In this document: positions 49,562-61,192 of the stretch, piece by piece
How the letters are laid out: every line of letters starts with the position of its first letter
Position numbering within the stretch: position 1 is the first letter of the stretch
NCBI GenBank assembly: GCA_025201765.1
Contig: MU623407.1
Span: 1 to 64,000, forward strand
DNA: 64,000 nt
Direction of reading: 5' to 3'
DNA from: Daldinia sp. FL1419
Taxonomy: Eukaryota; Ascomycota; Sordariomycetes; Xylariales; Hypoxylaceae
Translations under genes and position numbers: made by a program
Notes under the pieces: model-generated
Told to the model about the DNA's origin: nothing
Database searches by the model: none
Seen by the model: only the letters and a program-made list of their open reading frames with translations

Positions 49562-51371
49562 TGTTGTTAAGTTACCGGGTCTCCCTTAAAGAACGACACA
49601 GAGCAATGTGGAGAGTCTGACGATGGTGACTCGACGATAGGCGTAATATGAATAGAAGTATCAGAGCAAAAACTGAGCTACGGAGCAATGAAGTGAGGTA
49701 AACCCTCAAGGTTGGACTACGCGTATGAAAAAGGGGGAGAATATTAGGGGCGACAGGTTCTATTTCAGGTTACACTTTGGCACTTACAAGCTTCGCACGT
49801 ACCCTTATCCTAAGGGGTATCTTCAACAAGGGATAAACAAAACAAAGCAGAAAGGTACCTATAGTTATAAAAAGCAAATACTTAAAGTACCTATTCATCC
49901 AATTTCATATTACCGAAATGATGACTTACACTGCGATGCTCCTTTATAAAGTATATGTAACTAGCCTGTATAACTAACGGTTAATCAAGCTTTCCAAGAG
50001 AGATCTGAGAATTAAGATAACATAGTTAACTACCTGTTATTTTGAGATAGTACCTAGCTTTTATAAATATATTCCGTTATAAATTTATGGATTCTTGAAA
50101 ATGCTTCTGACACTCATATGGACTTATGTGTAGGTAGGGAGGTAGATACCTAAGTAGATGCTTACCTAGGTAGGTACTGGTACATGATACGCGGGAGTTG
50201 ACTTAAATTCGATAACTCAAAGCTTAGATCCTGCATTCTCGGCAAGGCATCCCTGAGATAGGTATCGTATTCTAAGATAACCCTATCTCTTTAGCTGTCT
50301 TGAATGAAATAAGGCTGAATAAGCTTATACCAATTACGACCCTCATCATGTCGCCTTATCAATAATTCATGTATTTCTATACATGTAATACTTATTAGCA
50401 TATTTCCTAATGAAATACCATACCCAACGTAATAAAAAGAAGATAAGGCTAACTCTACAGCTTCAAAATGATGCAAGCGCAGATCTTACTCGCACAACAT
50501 CGAAATACATAACACAAAAACGGCCAGGAATTTGAGGAGAAGCAGGCTGCGGGGGGTGATACCCAACAAACCGGTACTCGTCATCATATCATTCCCAACT
50601 GGAGACTCTCCCCCGCCAACCCCTGCCGGAATACAAAAATTCGACATGTCAAAATTCAGAAGTCGGATTCATCATGCGAGAAAGAAATGATACCGAGATA
50701 ACAAAAAAAAAAAAAAAGGCAGACCGGGGGTCCCAGCCCTAGCCAAAAAGGGGGCTGAAGGGGTTACACAGCTCCTTTAAAAAATATTACTCGATCAGGA
50801 AAAGTTGCGATCCTTGGCGAAAAGCGAAAGAAAGTACCTCCTAACCTGATGACGACAGGGGACGGGAATAATAAGAAACCTAGGGTCTCAAAGGTAGGTA
50901 CTTAACTTATCTATCTAACATAGCACGCGAAACCGTCGCATCCAAGGAAATAAAAACTACACTAACGTTCCCCAACGCGCATGAGATTTCCATCACCTGA
51001 CTCGGAAGGATTGGCTACCGTTGTGTTGGCACGGATGGGAGCTTACATACGACTATATTCATCACACCAGTAATATGTCTTAGACGCGCAGGGGAGCCAA
51101 GGCGGATTAGCTCTGTGCTGTCAAATTTACGCCAACGATCCCGACGATCCAAGCCCTTGGAAACCGTTCAGGGCTGGGGGGATACTTTCCGATATTTCCC
51201 TAGGCTAGATACACCCATACCATACATGTCCATAACTACCTAACCTAGGTATGTATGCGAGGATGCGTCAAGTATTTGCATGAAGGTCTGACGCTGAATA
51301 AAAATCTCCCAGACCAAGACGGCCCAAGACAACCAATAAGACAACGCCGAGACACTCCGCGTCTTAACCTC
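49562..51371. other. Intergenic region between the C2H2 gene and the EEP-PAP fusion gene
   Basis: No recognisable gene. It contains an exact TACCTAGGTA palindrome (50163-50172) in a GGTA-rich patch (50130-50180), an A15 run (50702-50716), and AACCTAGGTA at 51242-51251. The stretch 49840-50480 is AT-rich. Confidence 0.45.
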
Positions 51372-54300
51372 TTAGCGTCCAAGACTAGAAGCCCCGCTAC
51401 CAAATATCTCGTCCCGTCTTTCTTCTCTATCCCACACGACCGTACCGTCACTCTTGCGTTTGAAATACAGGATCCTGTGTTCCGGTATGAATTCCTCGTG
51501 CGTCGTATCCGACTTCCATGAGTCAACTGACCGCTCCATCGCCCCGGAGAAGCGATCCTCGTAGCCGATTATGTAGTCGCTGCTGTCCATGGCTTGATCC
51601 CACCGAAGCCTATTTAGCACGTCACCTGCAGATCTAAGTTTCCCTTCATACGTTGGTTTATGCGTTAAACGGGTCTCCTTCTTCGTAGGTGCTTCTTTAG
51701 CTTCGTCCGCCTCCATAGATGCCCAGAATTCCGAATCGCCTATATCCTCGTCCTCACCTTCGACTATGTATTTCCCCCAGTCGCGACTGTCAAGTCGTGG
51801 ATCTACGACTTCGCGTTGTGGAACTATGTCGATGTTTAACCAGCATGACTTGGCGTCGAAATACTTCGCATTGTCTCTTGCCTCAGTTTCAAGAGCACGC
51901 GTGTAGACATGTAAATCCTCTCGCTTAAAGTTTGTTTTAGGAGTGACATCCAAACCGATGAGATAGCAGCCCTCATATTCTTGATCTACTTCGGAGGCAT
52001 CCTGGCTTACGAAGCGCCCTGGCCAGAATCTCGTGCGTATGCCAGACGGCAATCTGCCAATATCTATAATCGTATTAGTACCCTTTGGAGGTTTGAGGAG
52101 AAGTAAGTAAACAAACCAACTAAAAGCGCTGCGCATTTCGATTCCAGCCACTCTAAATCCTTATTTATCCTCGCCGGGGACACGTCCCAAAATCGAGCAG
52201 TAATCTTGATAAATGCCGAATGCGAGTGTAGGAAGTCTCTTACGCTCGTATCTGCATCGAGTAGTTCGGTCCATGCCACCCAAGGTTTCGATAGTGCTTC
52301 ATCCGCTTTCTTTATTTCCGTAATTATGGTGTGAGCCGTAGAGGCTGTCGTACTTTGCGCCGTGTTTAGGCGAGGCCCATGAAATCCCAAGATGACCATA
52401 GGTTCTCGTGCTGTTCTCACATAACTCGGTCGCTTATGGAAGAAAGGATCAAAAACCATGGATTTATCCCAAGGGAATTCTGCGTAATGGTGATAGAAGG
52501 TCCTCAGTATCGTTTGAACAGATACGGAGCTGCTTTTGTGTAGCAGTAGCTTACACACCCGCGACAGTAATATCGATACTTGGATACCGCTAAGATAGCC
52601 AAATTCAGCAGCATAGATACCACGTCGCTTCGCCCAGCACTTTATGAAATGATAGGATATCCTGAAAGCGTCAAGGTCCGGAATTGTTCTTCGGAGATAA
52701 GCCAGATCGCGTACTGGCTTCAGTGTCGTCAGAGCACTTTGCGGAAGCTTGAAAACAGGATCGGACGGAGGCAATGTCAGCGCTGTTGGCCACGTTTCGG
52801 CGACGGAAACTGCCGAGCAATATTGTAAGTCCATCTTGATATGGCCTATCGCTAACTCGAGGATCGGACTAGAGTGACAATCCACTCGTCGTAAAATCTT
52901 GATACCTCTCGACGCAGCTCTACGGAGCCGCTGAATGACCAACGCGAAGAAAGTTTTGGGGCTGATACGTCCGATACAGAGGCAGTTGATGTCTGACGCC
53001 GTAGTCCAAACTCCCAGGCCGTAAGACCCGACGGGTACTAGTATAAAAGTAGGAGATCCACGAGAGAGGTTGTCCTCGTCTTGTGTTATCGCTTCTTTCA
53101 ATAAGCTTAACGCGGTGTTCCTCGTCGTAACATCGGCGCCGGAAGGAAATACAGATTGCTCAGAAAGATAGGCAGTGATTTTAGAAGTAGTTACGTCTTG
53201 CTTGACTTCTAGTGAGGGGGAAATGGCGCTGCTACTCTCAGCCGGGGGATTTGGTGAGCCGGTGAAAATCTTCAGAGAACATCGGATCCCCCAATGATCG
53301 CTGCCATGTGAAAGCTGGACGTTTGAGCTGTCATCCTGGCCAACGCCAACATCGGTCTGTGGTACTCCCATTCTGTGGCCGAACATGTTGAATCCTGTCA
53401 CGGTAATTCCTTCTCTCTTCACTAGAATCCTGTTATAACGCTGAGGCCTCTTGTTGAAGTTGTCGTGAATGGCAAGAGAGTTGACTGCTGGATCAAAAGT
53501 TGCGCCCTTCTCGCCTCCTAGAGCTTTCTCAAAATCTTGCTGACGCGAACCCCATTCGCACACATCGTCGTTGCCGTTATCGTCGTCGTCGTCGTCTTGA
53601 GCGCACGCGGAAACCCAAGCGTCTAATAGTCCCTCATTCATTGGCATTGCTTCAAGCTCAGCTAGGAGCGCCCTACCGCGTAAAGAGATTTTGTTCTCCT
53701 TAACTGCCGTTTCGATAGTATATATACTGGTAGGGATATTGAAGTTACCGGCTAGTATGCAAGGACTCCGAGGGTATTCTTGGGAAAGGTGCCTAAGGAT
53801 AGACGATAGTTCCTTCGTCTTCGTCTCAATAGCGGCGTCTGTGAAACCCGGAGCGAGATGAACGACACATAGGACGACTGCGGTGAAACCTTCCCCTCCA
53901 TGGTTCCCAATATTGGCGAATTCTAATATTACTGAGCCATAGCAAGTTTCAGGAAGCAAAAACGAGGCCCAAGAAAATAACCACTTGCTCAACACTACGG
54001 CGTTAATATCATTTGGTAGCGGATCAATATCGGATTGATCAGGAGGGCCGTTAGAAAAAAAGAGGTAGCAATCTCGGACTTCAGGATCGTTACAAAGGTA
54101 TGAAAGAAGTTCGTTCGTAACGCCTTCTATGACTAGAATATCTGCTCGAGCTCGGGAATCTAGTATGTTTTGAACTATGATGGGATATCGGGCTTGCGTT
54201 GGATGGGATGGGAATTCTGCGTTGATATTATAATTTGCAACAGATAGAGATTCTATGCTTGGAGAATCCTGCTCAGTCGTAAACTTTTCCCCGGGTTGAA

Positions 54301-54403
54301 TCCATCTGCCTTCCGTGGGGGAATATGTATATGGCAGACGTCTTGATGCTCTGCTACTCATATCGACCTGCCCTTCTGTTGGGGTGTTTAGAGAGGTAGC
54401 CAT
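51372..54403 (-). CDS. EEP nuclease-like + poly(A) polymerase-like + MJ1316 domain RNA-processing fusion
   Basis: Two exons on the minus strand: 52117-54403 and 51372-52063 (53-bp intron with a TACTAAT branch site and TTATAG acceptor), giving 992 residues. Residues about 53-378 resemble an endonuclease/exonuclease/phosphatase fold: VANYNI, VIEGVTNE (Glu93), ILAGNFN (219-222), YNRILV and GSDHWG (Asp369, His370). Residues about 430-770 resemble a poly(A) polymerase catalytic and central region: PVGSYGLGVW, SDINCLCIG (471-479), KMDLQYC (Asp525), DAFRISYHFIKCWAKRRGIY. Residues about 904-985 match the MJ1316 (DUF504) domain: DVLNRLRWD, YIIGYEDRF and PEHRILYFKRK. MJ1316 domains are linked in the literature with RNA cyclic-end recognition and repair. 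Two signature acidic positions are Asn: the second residue of the GDFN-type motif (Asn220) and the second Asp of the DxD nucleotidyltransferase pair (Asn473). The 2H/LigT-type domain I recall from some related proteins is not seen. Confidence 0.85.
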
Positions 54404-56208
54404 GGCTCTAGCTTATTAGCCAAGGTTTACCTATATATTTGGATGATAGAAAAATGGGAGAAGATTACGTCGTGGTGTCGATAGATGGCCAAAGTAGAGA
54501 CGGAATGATGAATCTAGATACGCCTGCTCGCCTAATTGACAAGTTAAACAAGCAATTAAGAGTTATTCAAGAATTTAAAGAAAAGGTTTATGATTGCGAA
54601 AGCAAACGAAAGAGAATGAGCCGTAACTAGGTATATATACCTACGTATATATAGGAGTAATAAAAACTATGTTGGTTTCGAAATTTACGATAGGTACCTT
54701 AGTTATTACAGTCCTACATGAACTTTTATAGACGTCGGCACAAGCGTATGCATTGTCAGGATCACCGTGTTTCCTGCGATTGAGCTGCGCCACCATCTTT
54801 CCCCATTTCCCCATTATGAGTAATACTTATATCCTAGGCTCTCGTTTTAACGATCTAGATCTTCCGATTATTCGAATCAGATACCCACTAAAACGGATGG
54901 TTCTTGAACGATTAGATCTTCGGCGTGAGTCAACTCTTTTTACCCCCTAAATGAGCAGCTGAGCCTACCCTGTGGGAGTCAGACTTGACATTCAAAGGAA
55001 GTAGATAGAAACCTCTTTCTAATATAACTCGGGTAGCGTATAGCACGCTAATAGCGTCCCGACCCGCTGGGAATTAAGTAGGTGGAGAAATGAGACCGTG
55101 AGACCGTTCTGTATCATCGTCGGTTTACCCATTACCCCGCCATGAATATGAGCATTATATTGGAAAAGGAAACCGTGCATCAATGAGACGAGAGAGTTAA
55201 TATACAGATAGCATTGAGCCTCAATGAAGCCTATCATGCTTTTCTATTTATACCTGGGAGAGCTATACTAACGTAGACGGACATGGCAGCTCGGTTAGCT
55301 TTGCTATATCAGGGTATTGTATTGAGAGATGGGGGAGGATTATGAGGTTTCATTCATTACCCCACCATTGTAATAATAACTTCACGAAGCGGGGAATAGA
55401 TGAAGTCTTCCCGGATTGAAACCTGTTCAGATCTTGTGATCTTCATTTCTCTCTGCTTTTTCTCGTACTTGTTAGAGTCCCACCTTAAGCATCTGTATAA
55501 TTCCCCTCTATAACGCAACTCAACTACTTCCCTCAGTCATAAGGAGGGCTTGTTGTGAATTTGACATTTGATATTTTGTTCATATGAGAGTCAACTTGCA
55601 TTACACAAGTCTGTACGTCCGGCACGCCTAGGGCTCCTACGTTCTACTCTATTGGCATTACCGGGGTTCCTTACATGCTGCCACGTGTGCGGAGAGTGCA
55701 GATATTTGGGAAGTTACCCTATTTGGCTGCGGCGAGGTCGTGCACGGCTCGGAAACGTGTGCGGATATTTCCGTATAGGTGACGAACGCCATGTGTGATA
55801 GTATGATCCGGCACTTTGCCATGTGCTTCTCCTCCCCGCACTCTTACCATTGGCTGGCTAAGAGGTATGGCTGAATAGTGACGACGCTCTTCGATATTGG
55901 CTCCAGAGCCTTGATGCGCCCCAAAGTTCATCCGTTTCCATTCTGGAATTCTTCCATCTATTTGGAGAAACTCCCCGCCCTCCGCGTCGTTCTATATTCA
56001 TCAGGATGAACACCATCCGGCCATCTCGCTATCATTCCCGGAACGGGATAGTGCTAGATTATGTTCCGATCGTGTTGCAATTGAAATGTCGAGGAATGCT
56101 TATAAGAGCTTCGTAGGACGATTATATTATGGTCTGCTCTCTTAGCGTAATGTCCAAGGTCCCTTATGCATATCCTGTCATAGAATCTCTAGCTACCGGT
56201 CTGTCAGT
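54404..56208. other. Divergent intergenic region left of the receptor gene
   Basis: No confident gene. A 63-codon plus-strand frame at 54439-54630 starts 36 bp from the fusion gene's start and encodes a basic, helical C-terminus (KLNKQLRVIQEFKEKVYD); it could be a small gene or a chance frame in the divergent promoter. The rest shows only short unrelated frames. Confidence 0.35.
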
Positions 56209-57525
56209 ATGGATCCATCAGCTAGTCCCTTAAACCTAGCCCACGACAATAGAGCCAGCGTACTCATCGGTGTAGTATGTCTCGTATGCACTATCGCTAC
56301 AGTTGCAGTAGGGCTCCGATTCTATACTCGCTCTATCATGCTTAAACAGCTTGGTGTCGATGATTATCTGATATTAGCTGCATGGGTTAGTTACGTGCGA
56401 CCACGCAATAGCTGGCGAAAACTGACTCGGCATTCATTTCAAGGTCTTTGCTCTAGCAACTGGAATCTCCCAATGTACTAGTAAGTGCCTCATAGTGAGC
56501 CCCAATGCCAAATAAACAGCCGCTTATTATCCATAGACACACGAAATGGGCTAGGCAAGCATGTATGGGATCTGGGCAGTGATGCGCAACGTACGAATTA
56601 TCTCAAGGTATACCATCTACCCATTCCTGGTAGAGATGCGCTACTGACGAGTAGATATCCTAGGGATTCTATGTATCCATTACGCTCTACAACACGGGGC
56701 TCATGTTTGTCAAGCTGGCATTCTTATCACAGTATTACCGGGTACTCCCCGTCAAGAAGATGCGGACGACCTTGATAATCGCCATGATCCTAATTGGCTG
56801 TTGGTCGATGTCCCAAATTGCCGTCGGCATCTTCATCTGCGACCCTGTTTCCGGGTTCTGGGAGAAATCGACAGGGTCTTGCATAGGGAACTACCCCCAA
56901 TGGTACATCAACGCGGCGGGAAATATCGCGACGGATATCGCCGTCTTCGTGTTACCGTTGCCGGTTCTTAGGCACCTGCATCTACCCAAGGCCCAGAAAC
57001 TTGTTCTTATCGGGATTTTTAGTTTCGGTTTCTTGTGAGTCTCGCGCCGAGTCTGTGTTATTACCAGAACGAACTAACTAGAGGTCAAGCACGTGCGCGA
57101 TTTCTGTTATCCGCATCAAGTTTCTCCAGCTTGGAGGTGACTTTTCCTACGAAAACGTCGAGGGGTCTAGCTGGTCCATTTCAGAGCTGTGCTCAGGTAT
57201 CATTTGCGCGTGCTTGCCCACGCTACGACCTTTAGTATCGAGATGGATCCCTGCTCTCTCAAATCGCCTCCACAAGTCGGCGAGGAACTCGTTCATGGTA
57301 GGCGTGGAGAGGGGGAGCAAACATCTGCGTGGCAACTCGGACGTGAGCAGAATATTGGATATGAAGAGCAAGGACGAATTCCTCTATCGCTTTGGTATAC
57401 ATGCACGTCTAAGTGACAGCATAGATGGCTCGGATGATTCGTTGGAAACAGGGAGGGTGCGTGAGAGCTTGTCTAGCTGCGGAGGAAATTTGCCAACTCC
57501 TCCACCATGTATTGTAAAGAAATGA
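56209..57525 (+). CDS. PTH11-type fungal rhodopsin-domain integral membrane protein
   Basis: Five exons: 56209-56385, 56444-56480 (37-nt mini-exon), 56537-56607, 56664-57034 and 57084-57525, giving 365 residues in one frame. The seven-helix rhodopsin-like core is visible: VLIGVVCLVCTIATVAVGLR with FYTR, the LGVDDYLILAAW turn, NGLGKHVWDL, LYNTGLMFVKLAFLSQYYRV, TLIIAMILIGCWS, GIFICDPVSGFWE with a paired Cys loop, NIATDIAVFVLPLPVLRHL, LVLIGIFSFGF and SELCSGIICACLPTLRPLV. The first exons look broken unless the four short introns are removed; with them the order of helices is normal. The roughly 100-residue C-terminal tail is hydrophilic and presumably cytosolic. Members are plasma-membrane receptors or receptor-like proteins; PTH11 itself senses surfaces, but ligands of most are unknown. 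Confidence 0.85.
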
Positions 57526-58141
57526 GCCATATTACAATTTACAATTAGAGCAACATCAAGAGATAAAAAAAATCAAAAAAAGAAAGAAATTCATAAATGA
57601 ATATTTACACATTATAGAGTATTTCAATACTAGTATTCCATTATCCTCTTGTCTGCGTTGCAGTTAACCGAGAAATAAAGTCAACATGCTTTGGTGTGGT
57701 TCATGTATTTTGGCCATGGTCTGGGGGGAGGGGGTCTTAATGCGAAGAAACGTACCTACTTGTTCATATTAGGTCGATACAATGGGACCCCCATCATGAA
57801 TTACGCCTTTTTCTTTCTTTTTTCCTTCTTTAATTACATACCAATAACTTAATGTCTGTTCAAAATCCTGTTCTAGGGAGTATACGGAAGTTCGACAGAA
57901 CTATGGCAAGAAATAATGGACTATAATACCTAAAGTATAGGTCTACCACCCAATATTGATAAAACCTCTCGCAAAGGTAGGTACCTAGCTATTTATATTT
58001 AGTCTGAAGAGAAATATGTTATACTTTCGTACGTTCGCACGCACAATCTGATACCAGCCTAAAAACACCATTGCTGTAATGAAAGCAGCATTAGAAGACT
58101 ATCTATTATCCATCGCCAAGGCTATAGCTCTCTGTAAAGCT
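57526..58141. other. Short intergenic region between the receptor and HET genes
   Basis: The two genes converge here. It is AT-rich with A- and T-runs (57566-57590, 57811-57830), consistent with two 3' untranslated regions. No gene seen. Confidence 0.5.
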
Positions 58142-59929
58142 TCATGTAAGAACGAACTCCTGGGCTTGTATCCTCTCGTTTTGGAGCAGCGCGAAAACAT
58201 CTAGATCGTATAGGAAACAGTCTCCGATAAGCTCGTGAGTCCCGTCATCTCTGGCTCTCAGAACGAACGGGTACTTCCCGCCGGGGATAAAGACCAAGTC
58301 GTCGCCCTCTCTCGCATGCGGCGGCGCAAGGCCCATTGAACCTTCATCAGTAGTGAAGAATCTGCGCCCGTAGGATGTCATTTCCATCCGGCGGACATAC
58401 CTCTGCACAATCCAATTACTAGCTTCATCCCTTGCGTGCGCAGAGCGTAGCACGCCAGTACCGTATTGCCCGTACCATGCATGGAACTCGTCCGCTGATG
58501 GCGAGGTTGACGGTCTCGAGTCTCGAATATACGGGGCATCGTCCTTTTCAACCAGTAAATCAGAGCGATCATCCCCGATGAGAGTGTCGGCGAAAGCATC
58601 GATAATGGCCTGTGGGAATCTCTTGTAGTTTAGACCTAAAGCGAGATTCTCCCATCCGGATAGTATTGAGTGGAACTCCTTGCTACCGACCGCAATTTTT
58701 GCGTCTAGCTCGTCGCCTATTTTCTCGACCTTCTCGATGGCACGTCCGTGGACCACCAGGGCGCCATTGGGCCGAAACTCGAATCCCGGAAGCAGGCGAG
58801 TAGGATAGTGGATGGAATATATCGCAGAGGCACTAAATATCCGTGGCAGAGTACTTATGGGATTGACTATGCTGTAGTCGGGAACCCACGATGGAAGGCC
58901 ATCAATAAATTTCTTCTGCGATCCCAGCCAGTGAAGAACTTCGAGTGTTTGGCTGGTTTCAATCACTCTCTGGGTGAAATTCCGGAAAAGATGAACAAGG
59001 TCTTGTCTGTAGTCAATAGGAATGTCAAATCGTATACCCGTGTCCAGTACTAGAGCGCTGAATATCTTATCCCTGGGGTCATGAACCCGACCGTGTCGAT
59101 TCCAGAGGAACACATTTCTCAATGGAACACGATTACCTCGAGAGAGCTGCCGGAGGTGGTATAAGTGCGTCCGCCCATCAGGGCCTTCTAACGGATGATA
59201 ATAATCACCAGTTCCTAGGAAGTCGGTACATTTTATCAGCTCCGGCCATTCGCCCTGGTGGCGTCCACACAAGATAGTCGCACTTTCGGTTAAAGCAAGC
59301 TCCTGGGCAGATTGTGTTCTGTAAAACCATGACCTATGAGATAGATGATTGAAGGCTTCCTCTGTTTCTCCCTTGTAATGACACCAATTGATATGTCTAT
59401 GTTCCCGGCACTTATCAAGATGTTCAAATACAAGGTGTGAATTATCCTTGGCGCTTCCAATCCACGCGAGGAGGCCTGTCGCGCCCTGATATATGTTTCT
59501 TAGGTAAGAGGCCTCAATATTCCTCTCTGCTTCGTCTACGTCTTGATCTTTTTTATTTAATTGCTGATTGATGCATATAGCTTCTAGCCAAAGGAGTCTC
59601 GATTTACCCTCCAGCCTGACTCTGCGCAGTGCTACATAAACCTCGGATGGGACGTCAAATGTTTGACCATTGAGAGATACGGGAACGTGTGGTCCTGTTG
59701 AGCTTTGCCAGTCGCAAGAGAGAATCTCATATTGGTGATTCTCGCTGCTGTTCACATGCAAGAGCTTGCATCTTATTGGGTCCTGAGGAAGAGACGGTTC
59801 GAGTTCTAGAAGTCTTATGGCGTCATGTCGTAGAGGATCGTAGTGGAACTGGGTCCCAGTTTCTTCGACCCAAGGTATTATTTCATCTGAGAAGCTAGCG
59901 AGATGGCTAGTTGCTTTTGTTGCCGCCAT
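58142..59929 (-). CDS. HET-domain (heterokaryon incompatibility) protein, HET-6-like
   Basis: A single uninterrupted frame of 595 residues. The HET domain spans about residues 67-215: YEILSCDWQSS (the LSYxWG position), LLWLEAICINQ (the canonical CINQ motif), then ER-like AERNIEASYLRNIYQGA and LLAWIGSA, and a SWFYRTQSAQELALTESATILCG segment. After it comes DPRDKIFSALVL, then DGLPSWVPDYS, and a C-terminal GRRFFTTDEGSMGLAPP...GDDLVFIPGGKYPFVLR block typical of the HET-6-like subfamily. Such proteins trigger vegetative incompatibility cell death after fusion of unlike hyphae, and the families expand and vary quickly. No NACHT, WD or ankyrin domain is attached. The start is the first Met, immediately followed by a plausible N-terminus. 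Partner specificity cannot be inferred. Confidence 0.92.
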   Translation of the reverse strand: MAATKATSHLASFSDEIIPWVEETGTQFHYDPLRHDAIRLLELEPSLPQDPIRCKLLHVNSSENHQYEILSCDWQSSTGPHVPVSLNGQTFDVPSEVYVALRRVRLEGKSRLLWLEAICINQQLNKKDQDVDEAERNIEASYLRNIYQGATGLLAWIGSAKDNSHLVFEHLDKCREHRHINWCHYKGETEEAFNHLSHRSWFYRTQSAQELALTESATILCGRHQGEWPELIKCTDFLGTGDYYHPLEGPDGRTHLYHLRQLSRGNRVPLRNVFLWNRHGRVHDPRDKIFSALVLDTGIRFDIPIDYRQDLVHLFRNFTQRVIETSQTLEVLHWLGSQKKFIDGLPSWVPDYSIVNPISTLPRIFSASAIYSIHYPTRLLPGFEFRPNGALVVHGRAIEKVEKIGDELDAKIAVGSKEFHSILSGWENLALGLNYKRFPQAIIDAFADTLIGDDRSDLLVEKDDAPYIRDSRPSTSPSADEFHAWYGQYGTGVLRSAHARDEASNWIVQRYVRRMEMTSYGRRFFTTDEGSMGLAPPHAREGDDLVFIPGGKYPFVLRARDDGTHELIGDCFLYDLDVFALLQNERIQAQEFVLT

Positions 59930-60601
59930 CCCGAATGTCTCTTTTAAGTAACCGGAGATATTTCTTTGATCTTATTTAATGAAAGGCAAATTAGTGCGGG
60001 TATGAGCGTTACTAGAGTCTCGGTTCCGATTTTAATGACGAATTGTTCTTATCAATATGTGTTGATTGATTCGTATTGCTGTGGAATCATAAACACTTTT
60101 AGGTTTTTCTTACGCCCAACTTTTATCTGGATACGTGACGTAGGCTCTGTAACTTTGAAAAATATTGCAACCAAGTAAGATAATTCGGCACCTTTGTAAC
60201 CTTGGTTGTCTTGTGAATAATGAGCGGGGAAAATAGCTCGATCCCTTCAACCCCTTCGACCCCTGAGCCTCCTGGGAATTTTCACGTGACAATTGACGTT
60301 TCAGTTTGAGTATGCCTTCGCCTGGATTGCGATTATTGAAATTATGGTCTATCGAATCTGTATAATATGTATGAATTCTTGGTTGCTTTGGTATTGTCGT
60401 TTAGTTATAGATATGCTGTCCTGTAACGCCCATTTTGGTGATATAATGTCGTAAGTGAAGATGGATGCCGGATCCCCGAAGTCTTTTATATATGTACCAA
60501 CGCCTGTGTCTATACATGAAATTCCCCTTCCTTTGTACCCGCGTCTTTATGCTAGTATTCGTAGAACTTGGTATAAGAGAAGCGTAACTGATCCAAATCA
60601 A
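59930..60601. other. Intergenic region between the HET and GNAT genes
   Basis: Short region with no recognisable gene. Tandem CGATCCCTTCAACCCC/CTTCGACCCCTG-like units lie near 60239-60268. Both neighbours are on the minus strand, so it should carry the HET promoter and the GNAT 3' region. Confidence 0.5.
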
Positions 60602-61192
60602 TCATAGGCTTTTTACCAACACCCAATCTGTCTGAATGCACGTCCCGGTAGCGAATTCTACTTCGCCTACTTTTGAATATCCTAGCCTAGCGTAGAGTCG
60701 TTGTGCGGACTTATTATCTTCCCATACGGTGAGCCACAGCTGCTTGAAGCCCTCCACCCTGGCCTTGTTCTCAACAACAGCGATGAGTTTGCTTCCGATA
60801 CCCTTTCCATGGGCTGTGGTATCTACGTAAAGCCTTCGTAACTCGGCGTGAGAGGAGGGATCCCCCTTTAGGGATGGGTCCGTGAGGCCGCGGACAAGCT
60901 GTACGAAACCTAGGATGGAGCCCGTGCCATCACGAGCGACGAAAGTGCTGATTTTATTCTCATGGGCGCTTATGATTTCAGCCTCGACAGCTTCTGGCGA
61001 GTACGTCTCCGCAAGAAAGTCGGCCAAGTCGTTCTCTGGGACGGAAAAACCAAACGTGGCTGAGAAGGTATTGGCGCCAATTAGAGCTATTGCTGTCGCA
61101 TCAGACGCTAGGGCATCACCAATAGTCACTTCATGTGTTGGCTTGACCCGCACCTCCGAGGTGGTCACGACAGTTGTCGTTTTCGTAGTCAT
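60602..61192 (-). CDS. GNAT-family N-acetyltransferase (PaiA-like)
   Basis: An intronless frame of 196 residues when started at the Met beginning MTTKTTTVV. An upstream in-frame Met at 61309 would add 39 hydrophobic residues (FLAFFFCFISLSLLSF), which look like translated leader. I prefer the internal start because the GNAT fold begins soon after it. Seen in order: ANTFSATFGFSVPENDL (N-terminal helix), ISTFVARDGTGSILGFVQL (central strands), ELRRLYVDTTAHGKGIGSKL (acetyl-CoA-binding motif A, HGKGIG), then QLWLTVWEDNKSAQRLYARLGY (motif B). The layout resembles PaiA-type acetyltransferases that modify polyamines or other small amines, but the substrate cannot be read from the sequence. If the upstream start is used, the product could be secreted or membrane-targeted. 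Confidence 0.85.
   Translation of the reverse strand: MTTKTTTVVTTSEVRVKPTHEVTIGDALASDATAIALIGANTFSATFGFSVPENDLADFLAETYSPEAVEAEIISAHENKISTFVARDGTGSILGFVQLVRGLTDPSLKGDPSSHAELRRLYVDTTAHGKGIGSKLIAVVENKARVEGFKQLWLTVWEDNKSAQRLYARLGYSKVGEVEFATGTCIQTDWVLVKSL

Noticed and set aside
54439..54630. 63-codon plus-strand frame next to the fusion gene start
   Set aside because: Plausible helix-forming sequence but too short, with no motif or promoter evidence; mentioned only in the intergenic entry.
56209..57038. Receptor gene initially looked like a frameshifted pseudogene
   Set aside because: Four short GT...AG introns restore one continuous frame and the normal helix order, so it was annotated as intact.
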